64,000 bases of DNA from an uncultured Mucispirillum sp. (GTDB lineage: Bacteria > Chrysiogenota > Deferribacteres > Deferribacterales > Mucispirillaceae). This document shows positions 36,544-47,327 of this stretch, piece after piece; positions within the stretch are counted from its first letter, which is position 1, and every line of letters begins with the position of its first letter. The notes beneath the pieces are model-generated. The model was not told where the DNA came from and searched no databases. It saw only the letters and a program-made list of their open reading frames with translations. The stretch covers positions 116,481 to 180,480 of the forward strand of contig CALURO010000007.1 of assembly GCA_944323205.1 (NCBI GenBank). Reading direction: 5' to 3'. Position numbers and translations under genes: made by a program.

Positions 36544-36694
36544 AAATACTCTGTTCTATATGTTTTCCTACTTACTATATAGGAAATATATATTACAAAT
36601 GTAAAAATAAAAAGTTTTTTTATTTTTTTCTCCACAATATCTACAAAATTTATATGATTTATTTTTTTCTTTTTATATCCCCCTTATTTTTCAC

Positions 36695-36723
36695 TTGTTT
36701 ATTATGTAAAAATACTTTATAAT
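36695..36723 (+). promoter_or_regulatory. Promoter of the acn-icd-gltA operon
   Basis: TTGTTT (36695-36700), a 17-bp spacer and a consensus TATAAT (36718-36723) stand 45 bp upstream of the aconitase start codon. Confidence 0.6.
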
Positions 36724-36767
36724 TTTTGCAAAAATAATATTAATCATACAAAAATAAGGGGATTGAT

Positions 36768-39005
36768 ATGTTTGATACTTTTTATAAGTCTTTCAGCCAA
36801 AAAGTAGACGCTGCTAAAAATAAATTTAGCAGACCATTTACATTAACAGAGAAAATATTATATGCTCACCTTTTTTATGAAAATGAATTAAAGGATTATA
36901 AACGCGGCGAAGACTATGTAAACTTTAAGCCAGACAGAGTGGCAATGCAGGACGCTACTGCACAAATGGCTTTACTACAGTTTATGAATGCAGGCAAAAA
37001 GAAAGCTGCTGTAAAATCTTCTGTTCACTGTGACCACTTAATACAAGCCTATAAAGGTGCTGATACAGATTTAGTAGAAGCAGAAAAAATTAATAAAGAA
37101 GTATATGAATTTCTGCAAAGTGTAGCAGCAAAATATGGTATAGATTACTGGAAACCAGGTGCTGGTATCATACATCAAGTAATACTTGAAAATTATGCAT
37201 TTCCCGGCGGTATGATAATAGGAACTGACTCTCACACTCCAAATGCTGGCGGTTTAACTATGGCAGCTATCGGTGTTGGTGGTGCTGATGCTGCTGATGT
37301 TATGAGTGGTATGGAATGGGAATTAAAAATGCCAAAAATTATTGGTGTTAAACTTACAGGTAAATTACATGGATTTGCATCTCCCAAAGATATAATATTA
37401 AAGCTTACAGGTATTTTAACAGTTAAAGGTGGTACAAATTCTATCATAGAATATTTTGGCGAAGGCACATTATCACTACCTGCAACAGGTAAATCAACAG
37501 TGTGTAATATGGGTGCAGAAGTTGGTGCAACAACATCTATATTCCCTTTTGACAGCCATACTGCCGACTATTTAAATGTAACTGGCAGAAAAGATGTGGC
37601 AGCCCTTGCTGAAAAGTATAAAGAATACTTAAAAGCAGATGATGAAGTTTTAAATAATCCTGAAAAATATTATGATAAAGTTATAGAAATAGATTTAGAC
37701 AGCTTATCCCCTTATGTTAATGGCCCATTTACTCCAGACGCTGCAACTAAAGTAAGTGAAATGGCTGCAAAAGTTACTGAAAATAACTATCCAGATAAAG
37801 TAGAAGTTGCTCTTATTGGCTCATGTACTAACTCATCATATCAGGATTTAGGTAGAGCTGCTAATTTATTAGAACAGGCTGTTGCTAAAAATATACCATT
37901 AAAAGCTGAATTAATTATTAATCCAGGCTCTATATTAGTTTTAGAAACAGCTAAAAGAGATAAAATTATAGATACATTTAAAAAAGCTGGAGCAGTTATT
38001 ATGACAAATGCATGTGGCCCATGTATTGGACAGTGGAAAAGAATAACTGATGATAATGAAAGAAAAAATACTATAGTAACAACTTTTAATAGAAACTTTG
38101 CAAAACGAGCAGATGGCAACCCTAATACTTATGCTTTTATAGTTTCGCCAGAAATGGCTGTTGCCTATGCAGTTTCTGGTAAATTAAGTTTTAATCCAGA
38201 AAAAGATGCTATTAAAGATAATAATGGACATGATGTAATGCTTATGGCTCCATCATGGGACGCATTACCTAAAAATGGATTTATAAAATGTGACAAAGGA
38301 TTAATAACTCCACCAGAAAATGCTGATAATATTACTGTAAAAATAGATGCATCATCTTCAAGGCTTCAAATATTAAAACCTTTTGCAAAATGGGACGGAA
38401 AAGATATAATAGATGCAGACCTTTTAATAAAAACAAAAGGCAAATGCACTACTGACCATATATCTATGGCAGGTCCATGGTTAAAATTTAGAGGTCATTT
38501 AGAAAATATTTCTGATAATATGCTTATGGGTGCAGTAAATGCCTTTAATAATGAAACAAATAAGGTAAAAAATAATTATACTAATGAATATTCCGCAGTT
38601 TCTGCTGCTGCAAAATATTATAGAGATAATAAAAACGGCTCTATAGTTATTGCTGAAGAAAACTATGGAGAAGGCTCTTCAAGGGAGCATGCAGCAATGG
38701 AGCCAAGGTTTTTAGGTGTAAAAGCTATTATTGCAAAAAGTTTTGCAAGGATACATGAAACTAACTTAAAAAAACAAGGTATGCTTGCTCTCACCTTCCA
38801 AAATAAAGATGACTATAATCTTGTAAAGGAAGGCGACTTAATATCTATTACAGGCTTAAAAGATTTTGCTCCAAATAAAGAGCTCACTGTTACTTTAAAA
38901 CATACTGACGGTTCAGTAGACACATTTAAAGTAAACCATACATATAATATACAGCAGATAGAATGGTTTAAAGCAGGCTCTGCATTAAACAACTTAAAAA
39001 AATAA
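36768..39005 (+). CDS. acn: Aconitate hydratase
   Basis: The enzyme converts citrate to isocitrate. The 745-aa protein follows the mitochondrial-type layout: [29 protein letters not shown] and [12 protein letters not shown] in the first domain. The [4Fe-4S] ligands are in [10 protein letters not shown] (Cys about 352) and [10 protein letters not shown] (Cys about 415 and 418). The C-terminal swivel domain has [21 protein letters not shown] precedes the start. It is the first gene of a three-gene citrate-to-2-oxoglutarate operon. Confidence 0.95.
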   Translation: MFDTFYKSFSQKVDAAKNKFSRPFTLTEKILYAHLFYENELKDYKRGEDYVNFKPDRVAMQDATAQMALLQFMNAGKKKAAVKSSVHCDHLIQAYKGADTDLVEAEKINKEVYEFLQSVAAKYGIDYWKPGAGIIHQVILENYAFPGGMIIGTDSHTPNAGGLTMAAIGVGGADAADVMSGMEWELKMPKIIGVKLTGKLHGFASPKDIILKLTGILTVKGGTNSIIEYFGEGTLSLPATGKSTVCNMGAEVGATTSIFPFDSHTADYLNVTGRKDVAALAEKYKEYLKADDEVLNNPEKYYDKVIEIDLDSLSPYVNGPFTPDAATKVSEMAAKVTENNYPDKVEVALIGSCTNSSYQDLGRAANLLEQAVAKNIPLKAELIINPGSILVLETAKRDKIIDTFKKAGAVIMTNACGPCIGQWKRITDDNERKNTIVTTFNRNFAKRADGNPNTYAFIVSPEMAVAYAVSGKLSFNPEKDAIKDNNGHDVMLMAPSWDALPKNGFIKCDKGLITPPENADNITVKIDASSSRLQILKPFAKWDGKDIIDADLLIKTKGKCTTDHISMAGPWLKFRGHLENISDNMLMGAVNAFNNETNKVKNNYTNEYSAVSAAAKYYRDNKNGSIVIAEENYGEGSSREHAAMEPRFLGVKAIIAKSFARIHETNLKKQGMLALTFQNKDDYNLVKEGDLISITGLKDFAPNKELTVTLKHTDGSVDTFKVNHTYNIQQIEWFKAGSALNNLKK

Positions 39006-39014
39006 TGGTGATTT

Positions 39015-40277
39015 ATGGCAAAAATTGTTAAAGAAAATAATAAATTAATAGTTCCTGATACATTAACTCTGCCTTTTATTGAAGGTGACGGGGTTGGTGC
39101 TGAAATAACAAGCGTTTGTAAAAAAATAGTAGACCATACAGTTAACATTATTTATAAAGGTGCAAAAAAAATAGACTGGCTTGAAGTATTAGGTGGTGAA
39201 AAAGCATATAATAAAACTGGAAAATGGCTGCCTGAAGAAACAATGAATACTTTTAAAGAATATTTAATAGGTATAAAAGGACCATTAACAACACCTGTTG
39301 GAGGTGGTATTAGGTCTTTAAATGTTGCACTTAGACAGGAACTAGATTTATTTGTATGCCTTAGACCTGTTGAATGGTTTAAAGGTGTTTCTTCCCCAGT
39401 AAAAGAGCCTAATAAAGTAAATATGGTTGTTTTTAGAGAAAATACTGAAGATATATATGCAGGTATTGAATGGGAAGCAGGCACAAAAGAAGCTGAAAAG
39501 TTTTATAAATTTTTACATGATGAAATGAATGTAAAAAAAGTGCGTTTTCCAGAAACATCGTCTTTTGGAGTAAAACCTGTATCAAAAGAAGGCTCATCAA
39601 GACTTGTAAGGGCTGCAGTTCAGTATGCTGTTAATAATAAAAAACCTTCTGTCACATTAGTTCATAAAGGCAACATTATGAAATTTACTGAAGGCGGCTT
39701 TAAAAAATGGGGTTATGAAACAGCAGAAACTGAATTTGCTGATGTAACTTTTACTATGAATCAGTATGACAGTATAAAAAAAGAAAAAGGTGCAGATGCT
39801 GCTGATGCTGCATATAAAAACGCAATTGAAAATGGTAAAATTATAATAAAAGATAATATTGCTGATGCATTTTTACAAAATACATTATTAAAACCAGAAG
39901 ATTATTCTGTTATAGCAACACTTAACTTAAATGGTGACTATATTTCTGACCAGCTTGCGGCTATGGTTGGCGGTATAGGTATTGCCCCTGGTGCAAATAT
40001 TAACTATAACACAGGTCATGCAATATTTGAAGCTACTCACGGCACAGCACCAGATATTGCTGGTAAAAATATAGTTAACCCATGCTCTATGCTGCTTTCT
40101 TTTGCGATGCTTTTTGAATACATTTCATGGAAAGAAGTAAGCGATAAAATAAAAAATGCTCTTGTAGAATCTTTTGAAAAAGGATACGCTACCCATGATT
40201 TGGCTAGATTTATGAAAAATGGTACAAGTCTTTCTACAACTGATTTTGCTGATAATATAATTAAACTAATTAAATAG
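39015..40277 (+). CDS. icd: Isocitrate dehydrogenase
   Basis: It oxidises isocitrate to 2-oxoglutarate and CO2. The 420-aa protein has [13 protein letters not shown] at the N-terminus, the substrate loop [24 protein letters not shown] (residues about 95-118; Ser is the equivalent of the regulatory phosphorylation site in E. coli Icd), and [15 protein letters not shown] near the C-terminus. The size and motifs fit the NADP-type bacterial enzyme; cofactor preference is inferred. It lies 9 bp after acn. Confidence 0.94.
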   Translation: MAKIVKENNKLIVPDTLTLPFIEGDGVGAEITSVCKKIVDHTVNIIYKGAKKIDWLEVLGGEKAYNKTGKWLPEETMNTFKEYLIGIKGPLTTPVGGGIRSLNVALRQELDLFVCLRPVEWFKGVSSPVKEPNKVNMVVFRENTEDIYAGIEWEAGTKEAEKFYKFLHDEMNVKKVRFPETSSFGVKPVSKEGSSRLVRAAVQYAVNNKKPSVTLVHKGNIMKFTEGGFKKWGYETAETEFADVTFTMNQYDSIKKEKGADAADAAYKNAIENGKIIIKDNIADAFLQNTLLKPEDYSVIATLNLNGDYISDQLAAMVGGIGIAPGANINYNTGHAIFEATHGTAPDIAGKNIVNPCSMLLSFAMLFEYISWKEVSDKIKNALVESFEKGYATHDLARFMKNGTSLSTTDFADNIIKLIK

Positions 40278-40289
40278 GTGAAGTAAAGA

Positions 40290-41669
40290 ATGAGTTATGA
40301 TAGTTTTTCTGAAGAATGTGCTACTATTAAAGAACATTTAATTTATGATTTATCTGAAGCTATGCGTGAAGCAACTACAATGGATTTAAGTCTTTTTAAA
40401 AAATATAATGTTAAAAGAGGGCTTAGAAATGAAGATGGAACAGGTGTATTAGTTGGACTTACAAGAATTGGTAATGTTGTAGGTTATGAAAAATCAGAAT
40501 CTGGTCTTACACCTATTCCAGGTAAACTATTTTACAGAGGTATTGATGTAAATGATATAGTTCATGCTCTTTTAAAAGAAAAAAGGCTTGGATTTGAAGA
40601 AGTATCATATCTCTTATTATCAGGCAGTCTGCCAAATAATCAGCAGCTAGAAGAATTTAAATGTTTAATAGCACAGGAAATGCCGCTTGAGAAAAAAACG
40701 AGACTACATTTAATTGATTTAGAAGGCTCTGATATAATGAATATACTTGCAAGAACTGTTCTTGAAATGTATATATACGATAAAAATCCAAATGATGTAT
40801 CTCAAAGTAACTTAATGAGACAGTCACTTTATCTTTTATCAAAATTTCCTACAATAATATCTTATGCTTACCATGTTCTCCGTCATGCTTATAATGGAAG
40901 AACTATGCATATTAGACACCCTAGGGAAGATTTATCAATTGCAGAAAATCTTTTATTTATGATTAAAGGTGATGAATATACAGAGCTTGATGCCCGCACT
41001 CTTGATTTGCTTTTATTATTACAGGCAGACCATGGTGGCGGTAATAACTCCACATTTACCGTTCGTGTTACAAGCTCAACTATGACAGATACATATTCAT
41101 CTATTGCTGCAGGTATTGGCTCATTAAAAGGACCTCTTCATGGCGGTGCTAATTTAATGGTAGCAGATATGCTTGACCATTTAAAAGAAAATATTAAAAA
41201 ATGGGACGACCAAGAAGAAATAGATACATATCTGCATAAAATACTAAATAAAGAAGTATATAATAAAACAGGCCTTATTTATGGTATAGGACATGCAGTA
41301 TATACAATTTCTGACCCAAGAGCAATGCTGTTAAAAGAATTAGCAAGAGATTTAGCAAAAGAAAAAGGCAGAACTGAAGAAATGGCCTTTTTAGAGCTGA
41401 TTGAAGAACGCTCTATTGAAGCATTTAGAAACTTTAAAAAAGGCACTACAAAACGAGTATCAAGCAATATAGATTTTTATTCTGGCTTTGTTTATGATAT
41501 GATAGGTATACCAAAAGAAATATTTACTCCACTTTTTGCAATGGCAAGAATTGTTGGCTGGTGTGCTCACAGAAACGAAGAAATTACTTTTGCAGGCAAA
41601 AGAATTATTCGTCCAGGATATAGCAGCATTGCACCAGAAAAACCATATGTAGAAATACAAAATCGTTAA
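40290..41669 (+). CDS. gltA: Citrate synthase
   Basis: It condenses acetyl-CoA and oxaloacetate. The 459-aa protein has the catalytic residues in GPLHGGAN (His), YGIGHAVY (His) and SSNIDFYSGFVYD (Asp), and QADHGGGNNSTFTVR before them. It lies 12 bp after icd and closes the operon, just ahead of a terminator. It is somewhat longer than the 370-430 residues common in bacteria, mainly at the N-terminus, but the core is intact. Confidence 0.94.
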   Translation: MSYDSFSEECATIKEHLIYDLSEAMREATTMDLSLFKKYNVKRGLRNEDGTGVLVGLTRIGNVVGYEKSESGLTPIPGKLFYRGIDVNDIVHALLKEKRLGFEEVSYLLLSGSLPNNQQLEEFKCLIAQEMPLEKKTRLHLIDLEGSDIMNILARTVLEMYIYDKNPNDVSQSNLMRQSLYLLSKFPTIISYAYHVLRHAYNGRTMHIRHPREDLSIAENLLFMIKGDEYTELDARTLDLLLLLQADHGGGNNSTFTVRVTSSTMTDTYSSIAAGIGSLKGPLHGGANLMVADMLDHLKENIKKWDDQEEIDTYLHKILNKEVYNKTGLIYGIGHAVYTISDPRAMLLKELARDLAKEKGRTEEMAFLELIEERSIEAFRNFKKGTTKRVSSNIDFYSGFVYDMIGIPKEIFTPLFAMARIVGWCAHRNEEITFAGKRIIRPGYSSIAPEKPYVEIQNR

Positions 41670-41688
41670 AAGTTATTTTATCATCATT

Positions 41689-41727
41689 CCCTTATAATGC
41701 ATAATGTATTATAAGGGTTATTTTGTT
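41689..41727 (+). terminator. Rho-independent terminator after the TCA operon
   Basis: CCCTTATAAT (41689-41698) pairs with ATTATAAGGG (41708-41717), followed by TTATTTTGTT. It lies 20 bp after the citrate synthase stop. Confidence 0.78.
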
Positions 41728-41759
41728 ATATTGTAACAGTATTATAGTATGGAGAGTTA

Positions 41760-43076
41760 ATGAATAAAGTTGCGGTTACATTTGTAATAGTTGTAATTTC
41801 TTTATCTATTATTATTCAGATGGATTTTTCAACTGAAGATATTATACCTGATAGTAAACCGCAGCCAGCACCATCTGCAAATACATATAACATGTATTAT
41901 ATAAATTATAATCTACTTAATAATATACAATATATCAAAGATAATTCTTTATCTCTTAATGATAACAGGTTATTATCTGCTTTAATCACTCAGGATATAT
42001 ATGGAATAAAAAAATTAATCAGCAAAATCAGCTCTCCAAATATTGTGTATAATTATAAAACAGATAATTACAGCGCTGCTATTCCTTTAATATTTCTTGC
42101 AATAGGAACTGAAAATAAAGAAATAATAGATATAATATTATCTATTCCAAATATCAATCTTTCAGTTATTGGAAAACTTCCCATGAATGATACTGATAAT
42201 AGAACAGTTTTAACAAATGTTACACCATTAGCCTATGCTGTATATATTGATAATACTTATGCAACTGAAAAACTGATAAAACTAGGTGCAGATGTTAACC
42301 AAAAAATGCCAACAGATAGAACTGCATTATTTTTTGTAAGAACAAAAGCTGCTCTTGATTTATTAATTAATAATGGGGCAGATATTAATGCAAAATCACT
42401 GCCGGGAAACACTCCATTGCTGCAGGCTGTTAGTAAAAATAATTTAATTATAGCTTATGAGTTAATATCCCATAAAGTAAATCCTAACCAGTTCAATAAG
42501 GCTAATGCAACTCCATTAACAACTGCTATAAACAAAAAAAATATAAATATGGTTAAAATGCTTATATCAAATGGGGCAGATGTTAACTACTTTGCTTCAG
42601 ACAGCCAGACACCATTAATGATTGCAGTTAGTAATGCAGATTTGCAGATATTTAATCTGCTTTTAAATATGGGGGCAGATGTTAACCATGCTAATAAACT
42701 TGGTAAAACATGTATTTACTATATGCAGGCCTTTCAAGAACAGTGGACTATATGGAGAGCAATGGTAAAAGAGCTAAAAGGCAAAATAGATATAAATCAT
42801 AAAGATATAAATGGTGATACAGTGCTGCATATAAACCCTGAAAGATACTGGCTTTATAAAGAACTAACCCCTGATTTAAACATACAAAATAATAATGGTG
42901 ATACACCACTGCATATACTTATGCGTAAATCTGATAATACAGATATTATACTTTCTTTAATAAATGGCGGTGCAAAAATTAATATAAAAAATAATAATAA
43001 CGAAACACCTTTAGATATAGCTTTAAAAAACAATAATGAAAAAATTATCAAGTTACTAAATAGTCTTAACTCTTAG
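41760..43076 (+). CDS. Ankyrin-repeat protein, membrane-anchored or exported
   Basis: The 438-aa protein has an N-terminal hydrophobic segment (residues 4-21), then roughly eight ankyrin repeats from about residue 85 to the end (NGADINAKSLPGNTPLLQAV, ISNGADVNYFASDSQTPLMIAV, NMGADVNHANKLGKTC, NGGAKINIKNNNNETPLDIAL). It probably acts outside the cytoplasm as a binding scaffold; partners are unknown. Its 3' end overlaps the convergent tadA gene by 11 bp. GGAG lies upstream of the start. Confidence 0.85.
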   Translation: MNKVAVTFVIVVISLSIIIQMDFSTEDIIPDSKPQPAPSANTYNMYYINYNLLNNIQYIKDNSLSLNDNRLLSALITQDIYGIKKLISKISSPNIVYNYKTDNYSAAIPLIFLAIGTENKEIIDIILSIPNINLSVIGKLPMNDTDNRTVLTNVTPLAYAVYIDNTYATEKLIKLGADVNQKMPTDRTALFFVRTKAALDLLINNGADINAKSLPGNTPLLQAVSKNNLIIAYELISHKVNPNQFNKANATPLTTAINKKNINMVKMLISNGADVNYFASDSQTPLMIAVSNADLQIFNLLLNMGADVNHANKLGKTCIYYMQAFQEQWTIWRAMVKELKGKIDINHKDINGDTVLHINPERYWLYKELTPDLNIQNNNGDTPLHILMRKSDNTDIILSLINGGAKINIKNNNNETPLDIALKNNNEKIIKLLNSLNS

Positions 43077-43527
43077 ATTTTCTTAATTTTATAAAAAATT
43101 CTTTCATCATTTGGCTGATTTCTTCACTCATTATACCTGATGAGTATTCTACTTTATGATTTAATTTATTTATATTAAAAATATTAGCAACAGAAGAAAT
43201 GCCGCCAAATTTTGGCTCATTTACTCCATAATATACTTTATCTATTCTAGCATGCAATATTGCACCTGCACACATTATACAAGGCTCTGCAGTAACATAT
43301 ATACTAGCTCCATTTAAACGCCAGTCACCTGTATTTCTGCAGGCTTCATATATTGCTTCTATTTCTGCATGGCTTAAAGGGTTTTTATCAGTTTCTTTTT
43401 TATTATACCCTGCACCAATTATTTTATCATCTTTAACAATAACTGCACCAACAGGCACTTCCATAATATCTAATGCTTTTTGTGCTTCTGCATATGCAAG
43501 CTGCATATATTTTAAGTGGTTATCCAT
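43066..43527 (-). CDS. tadA: tRNA-specific adenosine(34) deaminase
   Basis: It converts the wobble adenosine of tRNA-Arg to inosine. The 153-aa enzyme has the zinc/catalytic motif HAEIEAI and the PCIMCAGAI cysteine pair, and NKKETDKNPLSHAE preceding it, as in TadA rather than cytidine deaminases. Length is normal. It shares 1 bp with the rsmE gene ahead of it and ends a four-gene operon. Confidence 0.93.
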   Translation of the reverse strand: MDNHLKYMQLAYAEAQKALDIMEVPVGAVIVKDDKIIGAGYNKKETDKNPLSHAEIEAIYEACRNTGDWRLNGASIYVTAEPCIMCAGAILHARIDKVYYGVNEPKFGGISSVANIFNINKLNHKVEYSSGIMSEEISQMMKEFFIKLRKSKS

Positions 43528-44216
43528 TACAGAGCAAGCCTAATCATTCCAGCAAAAAGCACTGCTGCAGTTTCTGCTTTTAATATGGTATCAATTGGAG
43601 TGTATGCTTTAAATCCTGCATTTAAAAGATAATTATATTCTTTATCTGTAAAACCGCCTTCTGGACCAATTATCATTGATATATTTCTGGAAGTTATTTC
43701 AGGCATGGATTTTACGCCAAGTCTTTCATGAAATAATATATTCTCATCTGCTGCTGGCTTAATTCTTTCTAGTTTTTGAACAGGATGAATTTCTGCAACA
43801 ACTTCTCTTTCACACTGCATTGCAGCTTCTTTTGCTATCTGCACATATCTTTCATAAGCTGATGATTTTAAAGAATCTAAACTTCTAGTTGAAATAACAG
43901 GGATAATATCTGTAACACCTAGTTCTGAATATTTTTCTATAATAAAATCCATATATTCCCGTTTTGCAATACACTGATATACTGTAAATTTATAATCAGG
44001 GGCACATACAGGGCGTTTTTCAAGTATTCTTACCTGCACACCTTTTTTGCCTGCAATATATATTTCCCCTTCAGCTAAATATTCTTTTGTTAATACTTCT
44101 ACAATATCACCCTGCTCTGCCCGCAGAACAGTTTTTAATTTTCTTGACTGGTTTTCATCAAGCTCTATAACTGGCGATATTTCACCATCAAAATAAACTC
44201 GTCTTAATCGTCGCAT
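43527..44216 (-). CDS. rsmE: 16S rRNA m3U1498 methyltransferase
   Basis: A SPOUT-class methyltransferase. The 229-aa protein has the N-terminal PUA-like region (residues about 1-70) and the SAM-binding knot at the C-terminus: MIIGPEGGFTDKEYNYLLNAGF and LKAETAAV. Length and domain order are typical of RsmE. It overlaps the phosphoesterase gene by 13 bp. Confidence 0.92.
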   Translation of the reverse strand: MRRLRRVYFDGEISPVIELDENQSRKLKTVLRAEQGDIVEVLTKEYLAEGEIYIAGKKGVQVRILEKRPVCAPDYKFTVYQCIAKREYMDFIIEKYSELGVTDIIPVISTRSLDSLKSSAYERYVQIAKEAAMQCEREVVAEIHPVQKLERIKPAADENILFHERLGVKSMPEITSRNISMIIGPEGGFTDKEYNYLLNAGFKAYTPIDTILKAETAAVLFAGMIRLAL

Positions 44217-44980
44217 TTAATTATCTCAAAAGTATAGTTTCCATTTTCATCTATAATCATAGCAGTTAATTTACCGCCATAGCAGCAGCCGGTATCTATA
44301 TTAACACTTATAACTTCCCCTGCTTTATCTTTATAAATTAATGGAGCAACACTATTTAATTCTCCAGTAGTAGAGTTTTTATTAACTATTGCTTCATGAC
44401 CATGTACAAGAATATAGTCAAAATATTTTGATTTATAAGTTTTAGTCTTTGTATGCCACATATAAGGATAATGTCTTATTTTTTCATCTTCACTGCATTT
44501 ATCATACTGTTTGTCAGGCGGCATATCAAAAAAAGCAGGACCTGCATGTGATAATAGAAATTTATGTTTTTTAGTATGCTCTATATAATATTCTGTAAAT
44601 CCATTAAAAAATTCCATATATGGCAGAAAGTATGGAGTTATTTCCCACTGAGTTTTTTTGGCAGCTTCTTCCATAGTTATTCCCATAAAAGAAGCAACAG
44701 TGCTTAACCCTACCCTTTCATGCCAGTTAAAATCTGGATATCTGCCTTCATTTTCTACTGAATTAATAAGCATATCTTCATGGTTGCCCCGAAGAAATGT
44801 CATAAGACATTCTCCCTGCCTGTCCATTAAAAACTCTACAACTTCTTTAGAATAAAGCCCTCTGTCTACAATATCACCAAGAAAAACTATGCGGTGAATT
44901 AAGTATTTATCAAGCATTGTATAGTAGAGTTTTTTTAATGTTTTTATGCTGCCATGAACATCACCAATAACAGCTAACAT
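44204..44980 (-). CDS. Metallophosphoesterase of the PPP family
   Basis: The 258-aa enzyme has the PPP-type metal motifs GDVHG (residues 6-10), GDIVDRG (about 35-41) and RGNHED (about 64-69), and later LSHAGP and HGHEA. It resembles bacterial Ser/Thr phosphatases and diadenosine-tetraphosphatases such as ApaH/PrpE; the substrate cannot be told from motifs. It overlaps prmA by 7 bp and rsmE by 13 bp, inside a translation-related operon. Confidence 0.85.
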   Translation of the reverse strand: MLAVIGDVHGSIKTLKKLYYTMLDKYLIHRIVFLGDIVDRGLYSKEVVEFLMDRQGECLMTFLRGNHEDMLINSVENEGRYPDFNWHERVGLSTVASFMGITMEEAAKKTQWEITPYFLPYMEFFNGFTEYYIEHTKKHKFLLSHAGPAFFDMPPDKQYDKCSEDEKIRHYPYMWHTKTKTYKSKYFDYILVHGHEAIVNKNSTTGELNSVAPLIYKDKAGEVISVNIDTGCCYGGKLTAMIIDENGNYTFEIIKCDD

Positions 44981-45753
44981 TTTTTAAACCTCACACCAGT
45001 CCATTCATTAATAGTTATGCGTTCATCTATTTGATAACCTTTGCATAATTCATCTTTTATATTATCAAATTCACTTTCTAATATACCAGAATATATAACA
45101 TACTCAGTAGTAAGCCTGTTAACATCATCTTTTATTGCAAGTAAAACACTAGATATGATATTCGCACATACTATATCGTAAGTTTTATCTTTTATATCTG
45201 CTATATCTCCAGTCCATGCATCAATATTTGAGCAGTTGTTATTTTTAATATTTTCAAGACAGTTATCAAGTGACATTGGGTCAATATCAAAGGCATCAAT
45301 ATGTAATGCACCATCCATAGATGCAGCAATTGCTAATATTCCACTGCCTGTTCCCACATCAAGAATATTTTTACCGCTGCATACTTTACTTAAAAGTCTT
45401 GCTGCAATTTTTGTTGTAGGGTGAGCACCTGTTCCAAAAGCAAGTGATGGATTAATATATAAAGTGCGTCTATTATCTTCAAATGTTTTATCTTTTTCAA
45501 AGATAAAGTAAATATCATCTGTGAGATAATCTTCCTGAATATATTCTTTCCATTTTTCCTGCCAGCCTGTTTCTTCTGTGTCTTTTGATTCAAAAGGAAT
45601 ACCAAGCTCGTTTAAAATGTCGGAAATATCATCACTTGAATAAATTAAATAAGTTTTCTGGCCTTTAAATTCTTCTTCTCCGATGAAGGCCTCTGCTTCT
45701 TCTAATAAAAGACGAAGAGCATCGGGGAGTATTTGTAATCTGTATTCAATCAT
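44974..45753 (-). CDS. prmA: Ribosomal protein L11 methyltransferase
   Basis: A SAM-dependent methyltransferase that modifies ribosomal protein L11. The PrmA-specific loop NPSLAFGTGAHPTT (about residues 100-113) precedes SAM motif I DVGTGSGILAIAA, and the catalytic-loop segment is ANIISSVL. The 259-aa length is slightly shorter than the E. coli protein. It is the first gene of prmA-phosphoesterase-rsmE-tadA and is divergent from the pseudouridine synthase. Confidence 0.92.
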   Translation of the reverse strand: MIEYRLQILPDALRLLLEEAEAFIGEEEFKGQKTYLIYSSDDISDILNELGIPFESKDTEETGWQEKWKEYIQEDYLTDDIYFIFEKDKTFEDNRRTLYINPSLAFGTGAHPTTKIAARLLSKVCSGKNILDVGTGSGILAIAASMDGALHIDAFDIDPMSLDNCLENIKNNNCSNIDAWTGDIADIKDKTYDIVCANIISSVLLAIKDDVNRLTTEYVIYSGILESEFDNIKDELCKGYQIDERITINEWTGVRFKKC

Positions 45754-45829
45754 ACTTAATTATATTGCATATAAAAAAAAGTTGCAATATATTATTGAAA
45801 TATAATAGAAATCTTGTTATAGATACATT

Positions 45830-46582
45830 ATGAGATTATCAGTATATTGTGCAGAAAAATTTAAAATTTCTAGAAGACAGGTAAAAGAAGCTATAAAAAA
45901 TGGCTTAATTTCTATTGATAAAAGCATTATTACAAAAGATATAGAGATAACAGGCACAGAAAATATTAAAGCAGATTTTAATGTAAAACAGTTAGATTAT
46001 AATTTATCTGACTATCTTTTATACCAAGATGATAATTATGTATTTTTATATAAACCACCATTTATTCATTCTGAAAGACTGCATATTGATGATGATTTAA
46101 CAGTTAGTGATATTTATAAAAACTTTCCAGAATACAGCCCACTTTCAAGGCTTGATTATGAAGCTGATGGCATTATAGGTATGATACATAAAGATACACA
46201 GCTTAATAATATTTCAAAATCATACTATGCTTTTGTAAATGGCGAATTTCCAGAATATATAAAACTTTCAAAAAAAATAGATGCAGATAATAAGAAAAAA
46301 GTAAAAGTATTAGATGATGATACAGGCTTTCCTGCAGTTATGAAAAGAATAAAATTTAACGGCAAAATAAGCCTTATAGAAGTTACTCTTGAAAAAGCTG
46401 CAAGACATCAGGTGCGAGCCTTTTCTGCTTATTTAAATCATTCTATAATAGGCGATAAATTATATAACGGACTGCCCTTTGAAAGACTCTGCCTGCACTG
46501 CTTTAAGTATACTATTAATAATAAAACTTTTTACTGCCAAAAGCAGACAGAAATATTTTTTCAGATATACAACCAATTTTAA
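45830..46582 (+). CDS. RluA-family pseudouridine synthase
   Basis: The 250-aa protein has a short S4-like N-terminus (SRRQVKEAIKNGLISIDK), then FLYKPPFIHSE and the catalytic motif LSRLDYEADG with the essential Asp after Arg-Leu, and KAARHQVRAFSAYLNHSIIGDKLY near the end. The motif departs from the common HRLDxxTSG. The target uridine cannot be assigned. It is divergent from prmA. Confidence 0.85.
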   Translation: MRLSVYCAEKFKISRRQVKEAIKNGLISIDKSIITKDIEITGTENIKADFNVKQLDYNLSDYLLYQDDNYVFLYKPPFIHSERLHIDDDLTVSDIYKNFPEYSPLSRLDYEADGIIGMIHKDTQLNNISKSYYAFVNGEFPEYIKLSKKIDADNKKKVKVLDDDTGFPAVMKRIKFNGKISLIEVTLEKAARHQVRAFSAYLNHSIIGDKLYNGLPFERLCLHCFKYTINNKTFYCQKQTEIFFQIYNQF

Positions 46583-47205
46583 TATAAATATTTTATAATA
46601 TCTTTATGGTCATTAATTATAGGTGCATTATGTAAATGGTTTTTATATGACAAGAAAAATGCTCCGCTTTGTTTTGCAGCATGGTAATCTGTCATAGAAT
46701 CCCCTAAAAATAATACTTCTTTAGGCTCTATTTTATAATAATCACATATTTTATATACACCTTCTGGGCTTGGTTTAGGGTTTTCCACATCTCTTGATGT
46801 TATAAGACATGAAAAATATTCTCTAATATTAAAATAAGTTAATAAATCAGATAGTGAGCGGCCTCTGTTAGTATCTACCGCCATAAGTATGCCCTTTTCT
46901 TTTAATAATTCAAGAGCAGCAGGTAAAGTATCTTCTAATATAATATCTTCAAAACCGGCAGAATATGTGCTGTTTTTTATAACATTATATATTCTTTCTT
47001 TTATTTCTGGATTTCCTTTTGATATAACATCAACTATACCATCTTCTGTGTAAGAAAGCACTATCCTTTTAAAATTTTCATCAGACCAGTCAGGTATCTC
47101 CACCCCGCTTTTTTCTGCAAGCCATGAATAATATGATATTATTGCATTATCACTGTTTACTATTACACCATCACAGTCATATATTACTGCTTTTATCTGC
47201 CCCAT
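46579..47205 (-). CDS. HAD-superfamily phosphatase
   Basis: The 208-aa enzyme has motif I YDCDGVIVNSD (the two Asp residues separated by one), motif II VDTNRG, motif III Lys in ENPKPSPEGV, and motif IV LFLGDSMTDYHAA. It is close to phosphoglycolate phosphatase-type HADs with a helical cap; the substrate is unknown. It overlaps the convergent pseudouridine synthase gene by 4 bp. Confidence 0.85.
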   Translation of the reverse strand: MGQIKAVIYDCDGVIVNSDNAIISYYSWLAEKSGVEIPDWSDENFKRIVLSYTEDGIVDVISKGNPEIKERIYNVIKNSTYSAGFEDIILEDTLPAALELLKEKGILMAVDTNRGRSLSDLLTYFNIREYFSCLITSRDVENPKPSPEGVYKICDYYKIEPKEVLFLGDSMTDYHAAKQSGAFFLSYKNHLHNAPIINDHKDIIKYLY

Positions 47206-47327
47206 ATATATTACTCCAGTTAAAATGATTGTAATAGTATATGTAATTTAATTTTTTTTCAATCATTTTTAGAATTTAGAGAAATTAGAATTTACCATAT
47301 ATTTTTTAAATTTCATTTTCACTTTAT

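Noticed and set aside
36444..36722. 92-codon ORF between the antiporter and acn
   Set aside because: It runs through the hairpin and the strong ribosome-binding site, has Phe/Lys/Ile-rich low-complexity composition, and no start signal.
41279..41660. Minus-strand ORFs inside citrate synthase
   Set aside because: They lie opposite a gene with all catalytic residues in place.
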